NCBI GenBank assembly: GCA_003194525.1 | Contig: NBIV01000246.1 | Coordinates: 48,337 to 112,336 of the forward strand | Direction: 5' to 3' | Source: Gracilariopsis chorda | Taxonomy: Eukaryota > Rhodophyta > Florideophyceae > Gracilariales > Gracilariaceae | Length of the DNA stretch: 64,000 bases | Part shown: positions 33,044-44,400 of the stretch, in pieces | Position numbering within the stretch: position 1 is the first letter of the stretch | How the letters are laid out: each line of letters begins with the position of its first letter | Notes under the pieces: generated by a model | What the model saw: only the letters and a program-made list of their open reading frames with translations | Databases searched by the model: none | Told to the model about the DNA's origin: nothing | Made by a program: the position numbers and the translations under genes

Positions 33044-33866
33044 TGAAGTGCAACGCCCTCAGGGAGGGATTCTTGGTACTTGAATGCTTTCCCGATATTA
33101 TCGGTTATGTAGTGTGTATATGAACTACGCCCCACTATGGTGGATATGGAAACGTGGGACACGGTTTTGGGTCAATTGGCGGTTGGCCACAGTAGTGGAT
33201 GTTGCCACGAAATGTGGAGTATTCTAGTTAGTTTTATTTATTATTTTTACACCCATTTCTGGGAAGCTAGTACTTAGTGCGACGGCGCACTGCCGTCGCA
33301 CCAATAAACCTTCCCCAACAAGGGACCCCGAACTGGGGAATTGGCTCTAGTTGTTACCGCTTGCGCGCGTGCTCTACTCCTCCTTGGAGGGAAACGCCAT
33401 GAACCACGGGACATCTAACCCCCTTGCACATCTAGGGACCCATCACTGGGAGAAATATTATTCCATTGCATTGGTTTTTCGCCCTGTATAGAGATATTCG
33501 TACCGGCATCGCCGCTCGCCCCCATCGCTCTCGCGACTCACTTCGTTCTCTCTTCCTCCTCTTCGCCCTTCCTTTTCCCCCTTTCTAGGGTAGCATCTCC
33601 CGCTATCCGCGGCCCTCGTGTGCGCATCCGCTCACACACCCCCACTTACGTGAAAACCTACCTCTGACGAGGACGCATTCCCGCTCTCGCGGATACCGAT
33701 TCTTGTCCTGAACCCTCTTGCGCTAGTCGCGAAGGGTGGTCTCGGTCTTACAAACCGGCTCCGCCGTGCCACCCCTTGAGGGGCTCTACCTAACTGGGTT
33801 CACCTCCACGGAGAAAAGATCCCGAACGTCTTTCGGTGTTTCTCCCCTTTGGGGCGTTGCACCACA
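33044..33866 (+). mobile_element. LTR 2 (shared middle LTR)
   Basis: This 823-bp LTR is nearly identical to LTR 1, with one base missing near 33464 in ATTCCATTGC. It serves as 3' LTR of unit 1 and 5' LTR of unit 2, so only one LTR separates two full internal regions. Its stem-loop is followed by AATAAA at 33303-33308. Confidence 0.95.
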
Positions 33867-33869
33867 AAG

Positions 33870-33890
33870 TGGTCTCCCAACCTAGAATCG
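33870..33890 (+). other. primer binding site, unit 2
   Basis: The sequence and offset from the LTR are the same as at 23338-23358. Confidence 0.75.
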
Positions 33891-33971
33891 GGTTTGGTTT
33901 TCCCTCTTACGAGGTTTGTTTTCATTCACCGGACGTTCCGTGATCGTTTCCCGTCATAACGGTATTTTCTC

Positions 33972-36147
33972 ATGTCGAGAAATCCCTCCGATGCGGAGCC
34001 AGTGGTTACGCGTAGTCGCTCTCGCGACAACGCGGACACTTCCAAAGTTCGGTTCGTACCCCGTATCCCTATACCGACAAGTTCCAGCCGTGCTGGTGCC
34101 GCTTCATTGCGGAATGATACCCCCGACTGGGAACCCCGGAACCTCCTTTTGCCCTCGTTATCACCCCCGCAAGGGAATACAGCATCGACTCCGGCTGTTG
34201 TCGCAGTGCCCCAGGCACCCCGGCTTGCTCCCGCTGTCGCGCCTTCAAGCCCCCGTGGAACGGGCGATAACACCCCCCAGGGGACTTCCCTGGAAACCAA
34301 GGCCGGCACTCTGTGGACCGCCTATGACACCATTGTAGGGGAACTAAAATCCCTCCAAGAGGTGGTCTTCGCAACCCCCGTAAAAGAGGTCGGCGAGGAA
34401 CTCCGTATTTTTACGGTCTGACGTCAACTCCGTGTTGGAGAGTTTGGGAAATCCCGCAACCTTCATCGAAGGAGTTGAAGCCCGATTTAATCGGATTGGT
34501 GCCCGCCTGGAGACGCTGGAGCAGTTCGTCCTCATGGAAAAACCATCCCTGGATGATCCAGTAAACGAGGCATCGCACAACGACCAGCTTGCTGGGAAGA
34601 AGAAACGCCGTCATCGACTGGAACCCCCCCGAAAATATTCGGACTCTGATTCTTCGACATCGTCGGACTCATCCCAAAACCATTCGCTTAGCTCGAGCTC
34701 CTCGGACTCCGACTGGGAGGACGAGAAGCGAGGCTACTCCTCCCGCTCGAAGCGGTCATCGGCAACTGAAGGTGTGATCCGAACCTGCCAGAATGGGAGA
34801 AGACACCCCGGTCTCCGGGATTTGAAACCGACAAACCCAGATTACCGGAAGTTATTATCATACCGGTACTACTGGCTCGAAGATTCGTCACCCGGACGTA
34901 CGCCCCGTGGTACGGGAAAGTTGCGAGAATGCATTAAGCGAATGCAGCTCTTGCTCCGCAACCAGTATTTTACTGGAGAGGACCCAGTCCTGGTATTGGA
35001 TTGCTTATCCCGCTTTGTAGCGGAGGCCGATATCCTCGGTATGAATGAGGGACAAGACTATTTGGCTTTACCCTATTTCCTACGGGGAGTGGCGGAGGAC
35101 CAATACAACTCTGTCAGAGGATCTTCCCGCGCCTCCGAGGGAGGAGTTACTTGCTGGCCGGAAGCGGTGCAGTATCTACTGCGTTCCTACGCCACAAACA
35201 TCGCTATTCAGCAGGCTATCCTCGCTTTGCAAGATACACGCCAGCGTGCTGGAGAGACCGAGACCAATTACTCGGTGCACCTTAACAAGGCTTTCCACAG
35301 ATGTGGTAACGTATACCCCGCCGGGGAGCGCAGTACCATGTTCATCGATGGTCTTGACCCGGCAATCTGGAGTTTAGTTACCTGTTATCGAGAGGACAAG
35401 CAGAGGATCACCCATCCAGAGCTGGTCCAACATGCTCGAGCGGAAGGGGATGCACTTCGTGTAAGAACTCCGAACAATCGGTCTAAATCCGACAAGGCGT
35501 TGATGATGGAGAGCGACTCCTCATCGCTCCCACTCACTACGGATGGGAACCCTAGACAGGGATTTGATACCGTGCATTTAGTGCAGGGGGATGGTGTGTC
35601 GATTCCAACCACCGATTTACCGTCTATGGCTGAGATGACCCGTGATACGGGAACAGAAGATCCCATTCTATGCGGTGGTAACAGTCGGGTCCAACCCCAA
35701 CGAATCCCGTTTTCAAACGGTCAATCCGGTTATCAACGGCCTATATGGACTGAAACCCGCCCTGTGGTTCGCTTCTCCGATACTCGGAATAATAATCTGC
35801 GTGTCGCGGTGTTGGCTCTCATTTGCCACCTTTGTTATGCCCATGGCCATACCTCCCCTCAGTGTATCTGCTCACTGAAGGATATGGCCAAGGTGGTGGC
35901 AAACTATGAGGCCCTCACTTCAGAGGAGAAACGTTCCGTCCCGACGGCTTCCTACCTCCGTGCTAAAACGAACTTTTCCCATTCCCTACCACAGACCCCG
36001 CGTGCGCGGCAAGCTTCATACACCCCGATTCGGAAGATTGCGCAACCATCCGTTGCAACCCCCGCTTATGCGGATAGAAACCCCCGTCAACGGGATGAAG
36101 CACTCATTGTCGAGGAAACAAACCCACCGCCGAAGGCGGAAAACTAA
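33972..36147 (+). pseudogene. gag: gag, unit 2, single-base frameshift
   Basis: It is almost identical to the gag at 23440 but has one extra T in a T-run near 34408-34412. The frame from ATG 33972 ends at 34421 and the rest (34432-36147, 571 codons) continues in another frame. The zinc knuckle and capsid-like region are otherwise kept. The extra base balances the missing base in LTR 2, so both units are still 10,533 bp. Confidence 0.9.
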
Positions 36148-36164
36148 CTGAGGTAGTCTCCCCT

Positions 36165-39100
36165 TTGGGAGAGGCGTCCTCAGACAAGAGGCTGTTGGCG
36201 CCCGAGGCGTCCTCGCCTCGCTCCCCGGTGAAAGTCCTCTCGAGGAAAGACACCGCTGACGCGGACTCTGCGCAACTCGGTGTGTTGCGTCGCCCGTGGA
36301 TACGGAGTAAAAATCCCCGGATTCTCAGTATAATCTTGGTCTTGGCCAAGCGCAATTACAAGGTCTATGCCGACCTTGGCCTTGATCCCCAGTTTATGGT
36401 GAGGTTTCTCACCGTCCTGGATACAGGTGCAGGCCCCAACTTTGTTGTGGAATCATTGTTACCCCCGCCTGTGCGGTCTTGTATCCACTCTGACGCCGTC
36501 CCCGACATTTCGGATGCGAACAATAATCCGTTACAAACGGTGGGCACAGTGAACCTCGTCGTGAGACTTCGTACCTCTGTGGTGAAGTTGGACTTCATCG
36601 TTTGCCGTTCATTGGCAGCACCAGTCATACTGGGATGTGATTACTGCGACAGATTTGTCGACACAATCAGGCCCCGCCTCAGGCATGTAGAACTTGACGA
36701 CGGATCTTCGGTTCCGATTGTTCGCCGCCCGCTAAAGCGGTCCTCTAGGAAACAAGTTCCGCTCCTTGCTGCGCAGGAATCACCGCCCGCGTCCCACGAG
36801 TCCACCAAGCTCCGCGTCGCTTCCTCGGTTTCTATACCGCCTGAGTCCCAAGTCTGGGTGCAGGTAAATTCCCGTCAACACGGTCTTTGGGTTATACAAC
36901 CCCTCGCCTCGTTGTACGAGAAATCCCAGCTGGCGCAGGCTAATGGAATTGTATCCATTTCCCTGGATGTTCCTTTCCGGATATTGGTTGCCAACCTTGG
37001 CAAACACCTGCAGTATCTAATAAAACACCAAGTAATTGGGAGTGTAACCCCCCATCCTATGGGAATGCTGCCAACGAAGATGACTGCCGCCGATGTACTC
37101 GGAGTCACCACCTCTTCTGAGGAGTTCGCCCCGCCGTCCAAAGACGTCAAGTCCAAGGAGGGGGAGGAAACCGCTACTTCAGCGTCGAACATACCGAGTA
37201 ACTCGGAATTGCGACCCACACATGTTCCACAGGACAATGCTCCATTGAGTAACGACCGGATTGATCTGGAAAAGGCACTTGAAGCGCTGGATTTCAGCCA
37301 CGTGGCAGAGTCGCACTGCGACAAACTCCGTACAATGTTACGGGAATTCAACACAATGTGGGATGGCTCGCTTGGCGAGATTAATGCAACGGAACACCGG
37401 ATCGATTTAATACCCGGTGCGCAACCGGTTGCACAACCCCCTTACAGGGCATGTCCGAAAGCTCGGGAAGAGAAGCAGTCCCAAGTGGAAAAGATGCTCT
37501 GCGCAGGTGTGATTGAGCCCGCTCAATCACCGTGCGCATCCCCAGTTGTACTGGCCTTGAAGACCGACGGAACCTGGAGGATCTGTGTCGACTACCGCCG
37601 GCTCAATGCCGTGACTGTTAGGGACACGTACCTTATCCCTCGTATGGACGAGTGTATTGACTCCCTCGGAGACGCCACCGTGTTCACGGCTCTCGATGCC
37701 AATCGGGTATATTTGCAAGTACCTGTCAGACAGGAGGATCGCGACAAAACCGCATTCACCTGCCACGCAGGAACGTACCGCTTCAAGCGGATGCCATTTG
37801 GGTTAACTAACGCCCCCGCCACCTTTCAGCGTGCAGTAGATATTCTACTCAACCGCTTTAACTGGCCGAGTTGTCTGGTCTACCTTGATGATATTATCAT
37901 CTTCTCCAACTCGTTGGACGACCATCTCACTCACGTCCGAGACGTGCTGACCGTACTACGCGATGCGGGAATTACCCCCAAGTTGAGGAAATGCGAGTTT
38001 TACACAGATACTGTGAAGTATCTGGGTCACATTATCCGTCCTGGACGGTTAGCGATCGAGAAAGCTCGAGTCAAATCCCTCGTTGAGGCGAAAGACCCCC
38101 GTACTCAAACGGAACTGCGCTCTTTTTTGGGTCTGGTCAACGTCTATCGACGGTGTATCCTGAACTTTTCGGATACTGCGGCGCCCCTGAACGCGTTGTT
38201 GCGAAAGGGGAACCCCCCAAAACTGGGAACATTTACGCCCGAGCAATCGGAAGCCTTTAACTCCTTGAAGGAGGCTGTCACATCAACACCAATCCTACAT
38301 CTCCCAAAACTTGGGTTGCCATACTCCGTAGATACGGACTCGAGCGACTACCAAGTCGGGTGTGCTCTTTTTCAAACCACCCCCGAGGGGGAACGACACC
38401 CAATTGGTTATTGGTCGCGCTCGCTCATTGTTCATGAGCAGAACTACTCCGTATCGGAGAAAGAGTGCCTCGCCGTCGTATGGGCGATGACCACTCTGCG
38501 CCCCTACCTTATGGGAGTTCACTTCACCGTGTACACGGATCATTCCTCATTGAGGTGGTTAATGAATATCTCCGACCCGTCGCGACGCCTCATGCGCTGG
38601 AAACTCCGCCTTGCGGAATATGACTTTCAAGTCATTTATAAAAAGGGCGCGCAGAACACCCAACCCGACGCCCTGTCGCGTTTACCCACAAGTGGGGAAG
38701 CACTCCCAACGGAGGATGATGAAGTCCCATGTTTCATGGCCATAGACCCGGATGATCCGGAATGTGCAGTCGAGGCTGGGACAGAAAACTATGACGAGGA
38801 TGCTGACTTTGACGACCTGCTCGCATCGCGAGATGAATCTGAGAACCCGTTACCGGGAAATTTTGTACCGGTTTCACCGGAAGAGATGATCCGAGAACAG
38901 TTCGGTGACCCCTTCTGCACGAGGTTTCGTGCCCGTCTTAACGGTGGTGAAGATCTCCCTTTCCGGGTGGACGACAAGGGCTATCTCGTCCGGAAGGTCG
39001 AAGCCCGCCCACAGATTGTGGTACCACATTCCCTGCAATCGCGGGTGTTACATCTATCACACTACGCCCCCATGGGAGGTCAACCAGGTGGGAAAAAACT

Positions 39101-39545
39101 CTACCTAACCCTGCGAAGGGATTTCTATTGGCCCGCCATGGCGGTGGATTGCTACGCAACTGTGCGGTTTTGTAGCGAATGCGCGAAGAATCGCGTTAAA
39201 CTCCGCAAAAATGCGAAGAAGATGAAACTATTCCCCGCAAGGGCGCCGCTCGAGTTTATCGCGATCGATATTCTCGGACCACTACTCACCATGAAACGTG
39301 GAAACAAGTTTCTACTTGTCATTACCGACCGCTTTTCTAAGCTGGTACGGACTGTTCCTCTTCGGATGATAACCGCTCTCACGGTGGCCCAGGCTCTGGT
39401 GACGCACTGGATTTTCGTCTACGGTCCCCCTGTGGAGGTGCTCTCTGATAACGGGAAACAATTCGCGAGCAAGTTCTTCCAGGATGTTTGTCGCATCCTG
39501 GATGTCAAGAACTTGTTCACGACTACCTACCACCCCCCAATGTAA
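36165..39545 (+). CDS. pol: Pol polyprotein, unit 2 (truncated)
   Basis: This is an 1126-codon twin of the frame at 25632 with the same domain order and key residues: protease DTG, RT YLDD, RNase H, and integrase zinc region with the same His-to-Gln change. It has the same extra C that ends the frame at TAA 39543-39545. The RT motif again reads DANRVYLQV. Only scattered substitutions differ, for example a threonine in LVRTVPL where unit 1 has asparagine. It is defective for the same reason as unit 1. Confidence 0.9.
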   Translation: MGEASSDKRLLAPEASSPRSPVKVLSRKDTADADSAQLGVLRRPWIRSKNPRILSIILVLAKRNYKVYADLGLDPQFMVRFLTVLDTGAGPNFVVESLLPPPVRSCIHSDAVPDISDANNNPLQTVGTVNLVVRLRTSVVKLDFIVCRSLAAPVILGCDYCDRFVDTIRPRLRHVELDDGSSVPIVRRPLKRSSRKQVPLLAAQESPPASHESTKLRVASSVSIPPESQVWVQVNSRQHGLWVIQPLASLYEKSQLAQANGIVSISLDVPFRILVANLGKHLQYLIKHQVIGSVTPHPMGMLPTKMTAADVLGVTTSSEEFAPPSKDVKSKEGEETATSASNIPSNSELRPTHVPQDNAPLSNDRIDLEKALEALDFSHVAESHCDKLRTMLREFNTMWDGSLGEINATEHRIDLIPGAQPVAQPPYRACPKAREEKQSQVEKMLCAGVIEPAQSPCASPVVLALKTDGTWRICVDYRRLNAVTVRDTYLIPRMDECIDSLGDATVFTALDANRVYLQVPVRQEDRDKTAFTCHAGTYRFKRMPFGLTNAPATFQRAVDILLNRFNWPSCLVYLDDIIIFSNSLDDHLTHVRDVLTVLRDAGITPKLRKCEFYTDTVKYLGHIIRPGRLAIEKARVKSLVEAKDPRTQTELRSFLGLVNVYRRCILNFSDTAAPLNALLRKGNPPKLGTFTPEQSEAFNSLKEAVTSTPILHLPKLGLPYSVDTDSSDYQVGCALFQTTPEGERHPIGYWSRSLIVHEQNYSVSEKECLAVVWAMTTLRPYLMGVHFTVYTDHSSLRWLMNISDPSRRLMRWKLRLAEYDFQVIYKKGAQNTQPDALSRLPTSGEALPTEDDEVPCFMAIDPDDPECAVEAGTENYDEDADFDDLLASRDESENPLPGNFVPVSPEEMIREQFGDPFCTRFRARLNGGEDLPFRVDDKGYLVRKVEARPQIVVPHSLQSRVLHLSHYAPMGGQPGGKKLYLTLRRDFYWPAMAVDCYATVRFCSECAKNRVKLRKNAKKMKLFPARAPLEFIAIDILGPLLTMKRGNKFLLVITDRFSKLVRTVPLRMITALTVAQALVTHWIFVYGPPVEVLSDNGKQFASKFFQDVCRILDVKNLFTTTYHPPM

Positions 39546-41096
39546 TGGGCAAGTTGAACGGTTTAACCGGACGTTACTCGCGGCGTACGTTCCTACGTCG
39601 CAGACCACCCAAAGAACTGGGAAATGTACGCTGATGCGTTAACCTACGCGTACAACACGCAGGTACACCGGATTACCGGAGTTTCGCCATTCGAGTTGGT
39701 TCTATCCAGAACACCCCCGCCTGTGGCGCTGGAATCCCAAGCTACCTTGGACAACTTCCCATCAGTGGGTATCTACCGGCAGCAATGGAAGCAATGGCTT
39801 TTCAAGCTGGTCCCCGCTGCGCGAGAGTCTATGGCACGTGCACAAGCCGCGTACAAGCGGGATTTTGATAGTCGCTTGCGAGGGAAACCGTCCCCGATTC
39901 GGGCGAATAACTACGTCTTCATCAGGAAGGAGTACTACAACCCGGAACGGGAGAAGCGCCCTAAACTCTCGCCTGTGGCGGATGGACCATTCAAGGTCAT
40001 CTCCGTAAACACCGACACTGTCGTGGTAGAGATGGGCGACACGCACGAACGGATTTCCCGTGATCGTGTTGTCCTTGCCCCTCCTCCCTCGTCAGAGGTA
40101 GTCTTGGATCCAGGCAACCCCGTTTCTACGGACTCTGCAACACCGGAATCATCCAGGAGTACTAGGTTTACGGTACTACCACATCCCAGCCGGGGACTCT
40201 CAGACCTACCGACCCTGTCGGACTCACTGGCTCAGCCGGGTAATTCGGGCCTCTCAGCGCCCGCCTCTACCACGCCCGCCCCCCTGGCGCGAATTTACAC
40301 CCGCCAGGCGGGGAATGTTCTCCCTTATCCCGCCGCTCCGTCTAAGGAGGGGGAGGAGAACACTCGTTTTCAAGGAACGATATCGCCATCGCAACGGGAA
40401 ACACACCGTAACATACGGAACACTGACCGTGGACCACGGAGTATGTCACGCGACACTAATTCCCCGTTCTCGGGCAGTGCTGTGCAACAGGAACCAGACG
40501 CGCAGGCCCCACAAAAGCGGCAAATACACCGTTTGTCACGGGAAAACGAAAAGCCCCCCTCCAATACCGCAGCAGCGGAAACGCAATCGCCCGATCCATC
40601 CCCGGAGCCATCGCCACGAACGCGGGAACCGAGGAACTCGGGAAAAACGCGCGCCATTGCACGCTCGAAACCGATCATACTGGACGCTGCCCCTCCTCAT
40701 GGAGACGGTGCACCGCACTTTGCGGCAAAGCCCTTGAAAAGGGTGTTATCGTCACCTGCCCGGCACCCCCCAAAGGTGAATTTTGACCAAAATACCGGTG
40801 TACTGGAGTTAGCCCCAGGCAACCCGTCAGTAGCTGGGGACACCACGGCATCGCCGGAACGTATGGTGCAGAGCACTCGTGCGCCTGGCAGGGAGGTGGT
40901 TCGCCATCCAATCACCGTGTCACGGGACCGATCGTGGAAACGCCGATTCCGCAGGAGCGGTCGTCTTCCCGCAAACTCGCTGTTCGTGAGCTCGACCACG
41001 AAGGTGGAGCCCAAGTCCCCCGCCGACTGGCGGTTCGCCCGCAATACCGCGAAAGCGGAAACGACCCTGCCCCAATGGGGAATGACTTGGCGGTGA
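39546..41096 (+). pseudogene. integrase C-terminus and linker, unit 2
   Basis: The structure matches 29013-30563: a shifted segment with the catalytic Glu out of frame, frame restored near 39585, GPF-like module, then Pro/Arg-rich linker to 41096. The same large linker deletion and the same small deletion before the chromodomain frame are present. Confidence 0.8.
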
Positions 41097-41482
41097 AGAC
41101 CATGACGCCAAACACCCTCTTGAGGGGTATCCTCCTGCACGAGCAGTGGCCGCTACCACAGCGCACGGCAAGGCCGGAGTTATCGCCGAACACCCTGCTA
41201 AGGGACATTATCCCGCACCGCGGGCAACCCTCACAAGGGAGTACAACCACCAGCCGGCACGGACGGCAGGTCTACGAACGAGAGTTCATAGTAGAACGAC
41301 TTTTCGGACACACCTGAGACCAGGATGGTATTCTACAATACCGCGTCCGCTGGTACGGGTATGATCCAAGTGGGGATACGTGGGAGCCAATCGAACACCT
41401 CCCACGGTCGCAGGTCGTGCGATACTACCGTCAAACGGGACCTGCAGCCCCAGCTACGCTGGTTAATGCCCAAGTCGGGTAA
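40934..41482 (+). pseudogene. chromodomain, unit 2, with internal stop
   Basis: It is the same as 30401-30949, with TGA at 41315-41317 in place of the Trp codon. One difference upstream is a Leu-Phe-Gly where unit 1 has Leu-Val-Gly. Confidence 0.85.
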
Positions 41483-41580
41483 CGTTGCCGCGCGAGCGGA
41501 GGGCGATAGGAAAGGATAACAAGGCAACGTCCGTCGAAGACGGGGAACTCAAACGAGAATCACCGTTCTAAACGGGATAG

Positions 41581-41586
41581 TTTATT
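41581..41586 (-). terminator. antisense poly(A) signal, unit 2
   Basis: AATAAA on -, about 90 bp after the stop of the antisense ORF of unit 2. It is the exact equivalent of 31048-31053. Confidence 0.55.
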
Positions 41587-41672
41587 CAAGGGAGCAGCTA
41601 GCTCCCCACAACACTATACTACACTAGCTGGCTATCCCAGGAAAGAAGAACCAGGGAACTGGACTAGAGGTT

Positions 41673-43520
41673 TCACTCACCCCCATCGTCCGGGGCGTAA
41701 CCACCAGCGAGGCGGTAGGCCAACGCGTCCGCCATAGTGGTGACATCCCCCGATACCTCGGCAGCGCTCAGACCAGCACCCCGGAGAAAACGTGCGATGA
41801 TCTCGTTTTCATTCCCCGTCACCCTGCTGGGGATAGAAGGTCCGGCACTTGCCGCCGAAGGGTCAGCAGCCGGCTCGGCCGGAGATACCCCCTCTGGGAA
41901 AGCTTCCGCGCTAGCGCCGGTTTCCTCTACGTCCATCTCCCCGGGTTCTTCCGGTTCGTTATCGACTATTGGGTCATCCCCGCCGTATGCGCGGTAGTAG
42001 TCGTCAGAATCGACGTACCGCACCGGGTGGTCTTCCGGTACATGCCTGGGCGCATCGCGAAGCTCGCGCGCCTCCTCGGAGGAAATTTCCCGGAACTCCC
42101 AGGGGTCGAAGTAGATAATATCCCCCGCAAGGGCGGTGTTTATACCCAGTCCCGGACCACCGGTGTTACCGCTGTCGCCATCCAGAGGACCGCTTTGCTC
42201 CAGCGGGACCTCACTCCAGCTAACGCTGTCGATGTACCCAAGTAATTGGAGGACCTCTTCATTGTTGGCCTGGCCCCCAAGGGGGATGCGAAGATCCAAA
42301 TTGCGGATCGCTGCCCGCACACGCGGTGGAAGGAACCAAAGACGATACTGGTCGTACGCCTCGCTGAGGATATAAGCCGCAGTGCGGGCCACCCACTCTG
42401 TAACCACTACGGACCACAACCCCGACCGGGGATCCTGCATGAGAAGCGAACCGAGGTACGTAAGTACCGGCGGGAGTTCTATGTAGCACCCCTGGCAGGC
42501 TTCATGGAAGCGCCACCACTCGGGGAGTGCTACATACCAACCTAGTCGGTGAGGCGGCGCAATCCGCTCTATCTCCACGTTCTGATACGGAATGAAATAC
42601 CCGAATCGGGATCGCCAACGCCGCTCATAGCAGATGACGTTTTGCAGAAAGTTGGACCTGTATTGCCCGGGAAGATACCTGAACTCCGCCCGAATAATCG
42701 GTCGCTCCCAACAAAGGGCTTCTTGCCGCGCTGCGGGAAAATTCCTCCAAGCGAGGGTCTCGAGGCGGAACAGGTTCTCGCCGTACCCAATCTCCCCGCG
42801 AGTGCGGAAGTGGCTAACGTCGAAGCCAAACTACGGTGGGACCGGTACATCGAATGGAGCCCGGCTCTGCCGTTGGTATGCCATGCGCGTCAACGCAGTC
42901 TGCGCCGCAGCGACGGTCTCGCCCGAATTCCTTCGGAGGTGGTGACGCAAGATCGCAATCCTGGGACGCCAATCCCACGATGTGGTGACTGCTCTGGGCA
43001 GATCCCCCGGAAGGGTGTCTGAGCCATCCGCATAAGCGGTGACCAATCCCTCATTGAGGACAGCGACCGGGTGAAACCACGGGGCAAGGCGCAGGCGCGA
43101 CGCGTGATTCCGATTCATCGGGTTGAGCCCCACCAGGGTGTTGGAGGTTGGCCAGTTGGACGCCGGAGCGGTTCCGGAGGATCCCATCGAAGGTGGTAGT
43201 GCAAAGGGATGGTCGGCTGCAGCAGCCACATTCCCCGGTTGTACCGGATGGTGATCGTCCGAAGGCAGGGGAACTGACTGGAAACCGGTGGTGTATCGCC
43301 CGAGAGACCTCGGAGATTGGCTGTTGTTGTTGATGTTGTTGTCGTTGTTCATTTCTCCATCTTCGCGGGTGGTTGTTGTTGTTTGTCGGAGTGCGCTCGG
43401 TGACGAGGAAGTGCAAAGGCGAGGGGAGGAAATAACAGCTGCAGTAACAGGGGGTAGTGACTCTGATGCAGAAAAGTTTACCAGAGAACCGGAGACGGCG
43501 CACGCGCTTTTATCACCCAT
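41673..43520 (-). pseudogene. antisense ORF, unit 2, with one nonsense change
   Basis: This is the twin of 31140-32987. At about 42829-42831 the codon GAG (Glu, in PPEFG) has become TAG, splitting it into 42831-43520 and a downstream part whose first internal Met is at 42578. The rest stays open to 41673. All other differences from unit 1 that I noticed are substitutions that leave the frame open. Confidence 0.8.
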
Positions 43521-43564
43521 TTTCACCTGGGAATCCTCCGCGTCCGCGGTCGTTTTCCCGTCTT

Positions 43565-43574
43565 AGGGGTGGGA
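43565..43574 (+). other. polypurine tract, unit 2
   Basis: AGGGGTGGGA lies two bases before LTR 3, as in unit 1. Confidence 0.75.
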
Positions 43575-43576
43575 TA

Positions 43577-44400
43577 TGAAGTGCAACGCCCTCAGGGAGG
43601 GATTCTTGGTACTTGAATGCTTTCCCGATATTATCGGTTATGTAGTGTGTATATGAACTACGCCCCACTATGGTGGATATGGACACGTGGGACACGGGTT
43701 TGGGTCAATTGGCGGTTGGCCACAGTAGTGGATGTTGCCACGAAATGTGGAGTATTTTAGTTAGTTTTATTTATTATTTTTACACCCATTTCTGGGAATC
43801 TAGTACTTAGTGCGACGGCATACTGCCGTCGCACCAATAAACCTTCCCCAACAAGGGACCCCGAACTGGGGAATTGGCTCTAGTTGTTACCGCTTGCGCG
43901 CGTGCTCTACTCCTCCTTGGAGGGAAACGCCATGAACCACGGGACATCTAACCCCCTTGCACATCTAGGGACCCATCACTGGGAGAAATATTATTCCAAT
44001 TGCATTGGTTTTTCGCCCTGCATAGGGATATTCGTACCGGCATCGCCGCTCGCCCCCATCGCTCTCGCGACTCACTTCGTTCTCTCTTCCTCCTCTTCGC
44101 CCTTCCTTTTCCCCCTTTCTAGGGTAGCATCTCCCGCTATCCGCGGCCCTCGTGTGCGCATCCGCTCACACACCCCCACTTACGTGAAAACCTACCTCTG
44201 GCGAGGACGCATTCCCGCTCTCGCGGATACCGATTCTTGTCCTGAACCCTCTTGCGCTAGTCGCGAAGGGTGGTCTCGGTCTTACAAATCGGCTCCGCCG
44301 TGCCACCCCTAGAGGGGCTCTACCCAACTGGGTTCACCTCCACGGAGGAAAGATCCCGAACGTCTTTCGGTGTTTCTCCCCTTTGGGGCGTTGCACCACA
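43577..44400 (+). mobile_element. LTR 3 (3' LTR of the tandem pair)
   Basis: This 824-bp LTR starts TGAAGTGCAACGCC and ends GGCGTTGCACCACA at 44400. Family homology stops exactly there and the interrupted MULE sequence resumes with AGCTTCCG. Its stem-loop has loop ATACT, and AATAAA is at 43836-43841. Confidence 0.95.

Larger units (their letters stand above)
22511..44400 (+). mobile_element. tandem pair of Ty3/gypsy chromovirus elements sharing a middle LTR
   Basis: LTRs at 22511, 33044 and 43577 delimit two units of exactly 10,533 bp each (LTR plus internal region) followed by a third LTR. Internal order is PBS, gag, pol, chromodomain on +, then one long ORF on -, then PPT. The units are nearly identical and share an integrase double frameshift, a chromodomain stop and an integrase zinc-ligand change. 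The outer flanks are AGTTT (22506-22510) and AGCTT (44401-44405), a possible 5-bp target duplication with one mismatch. That would make it one insertion later expanded by LTR-LTR unequal exchange. It interrupts MULE-2. Confidence 0.9.
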
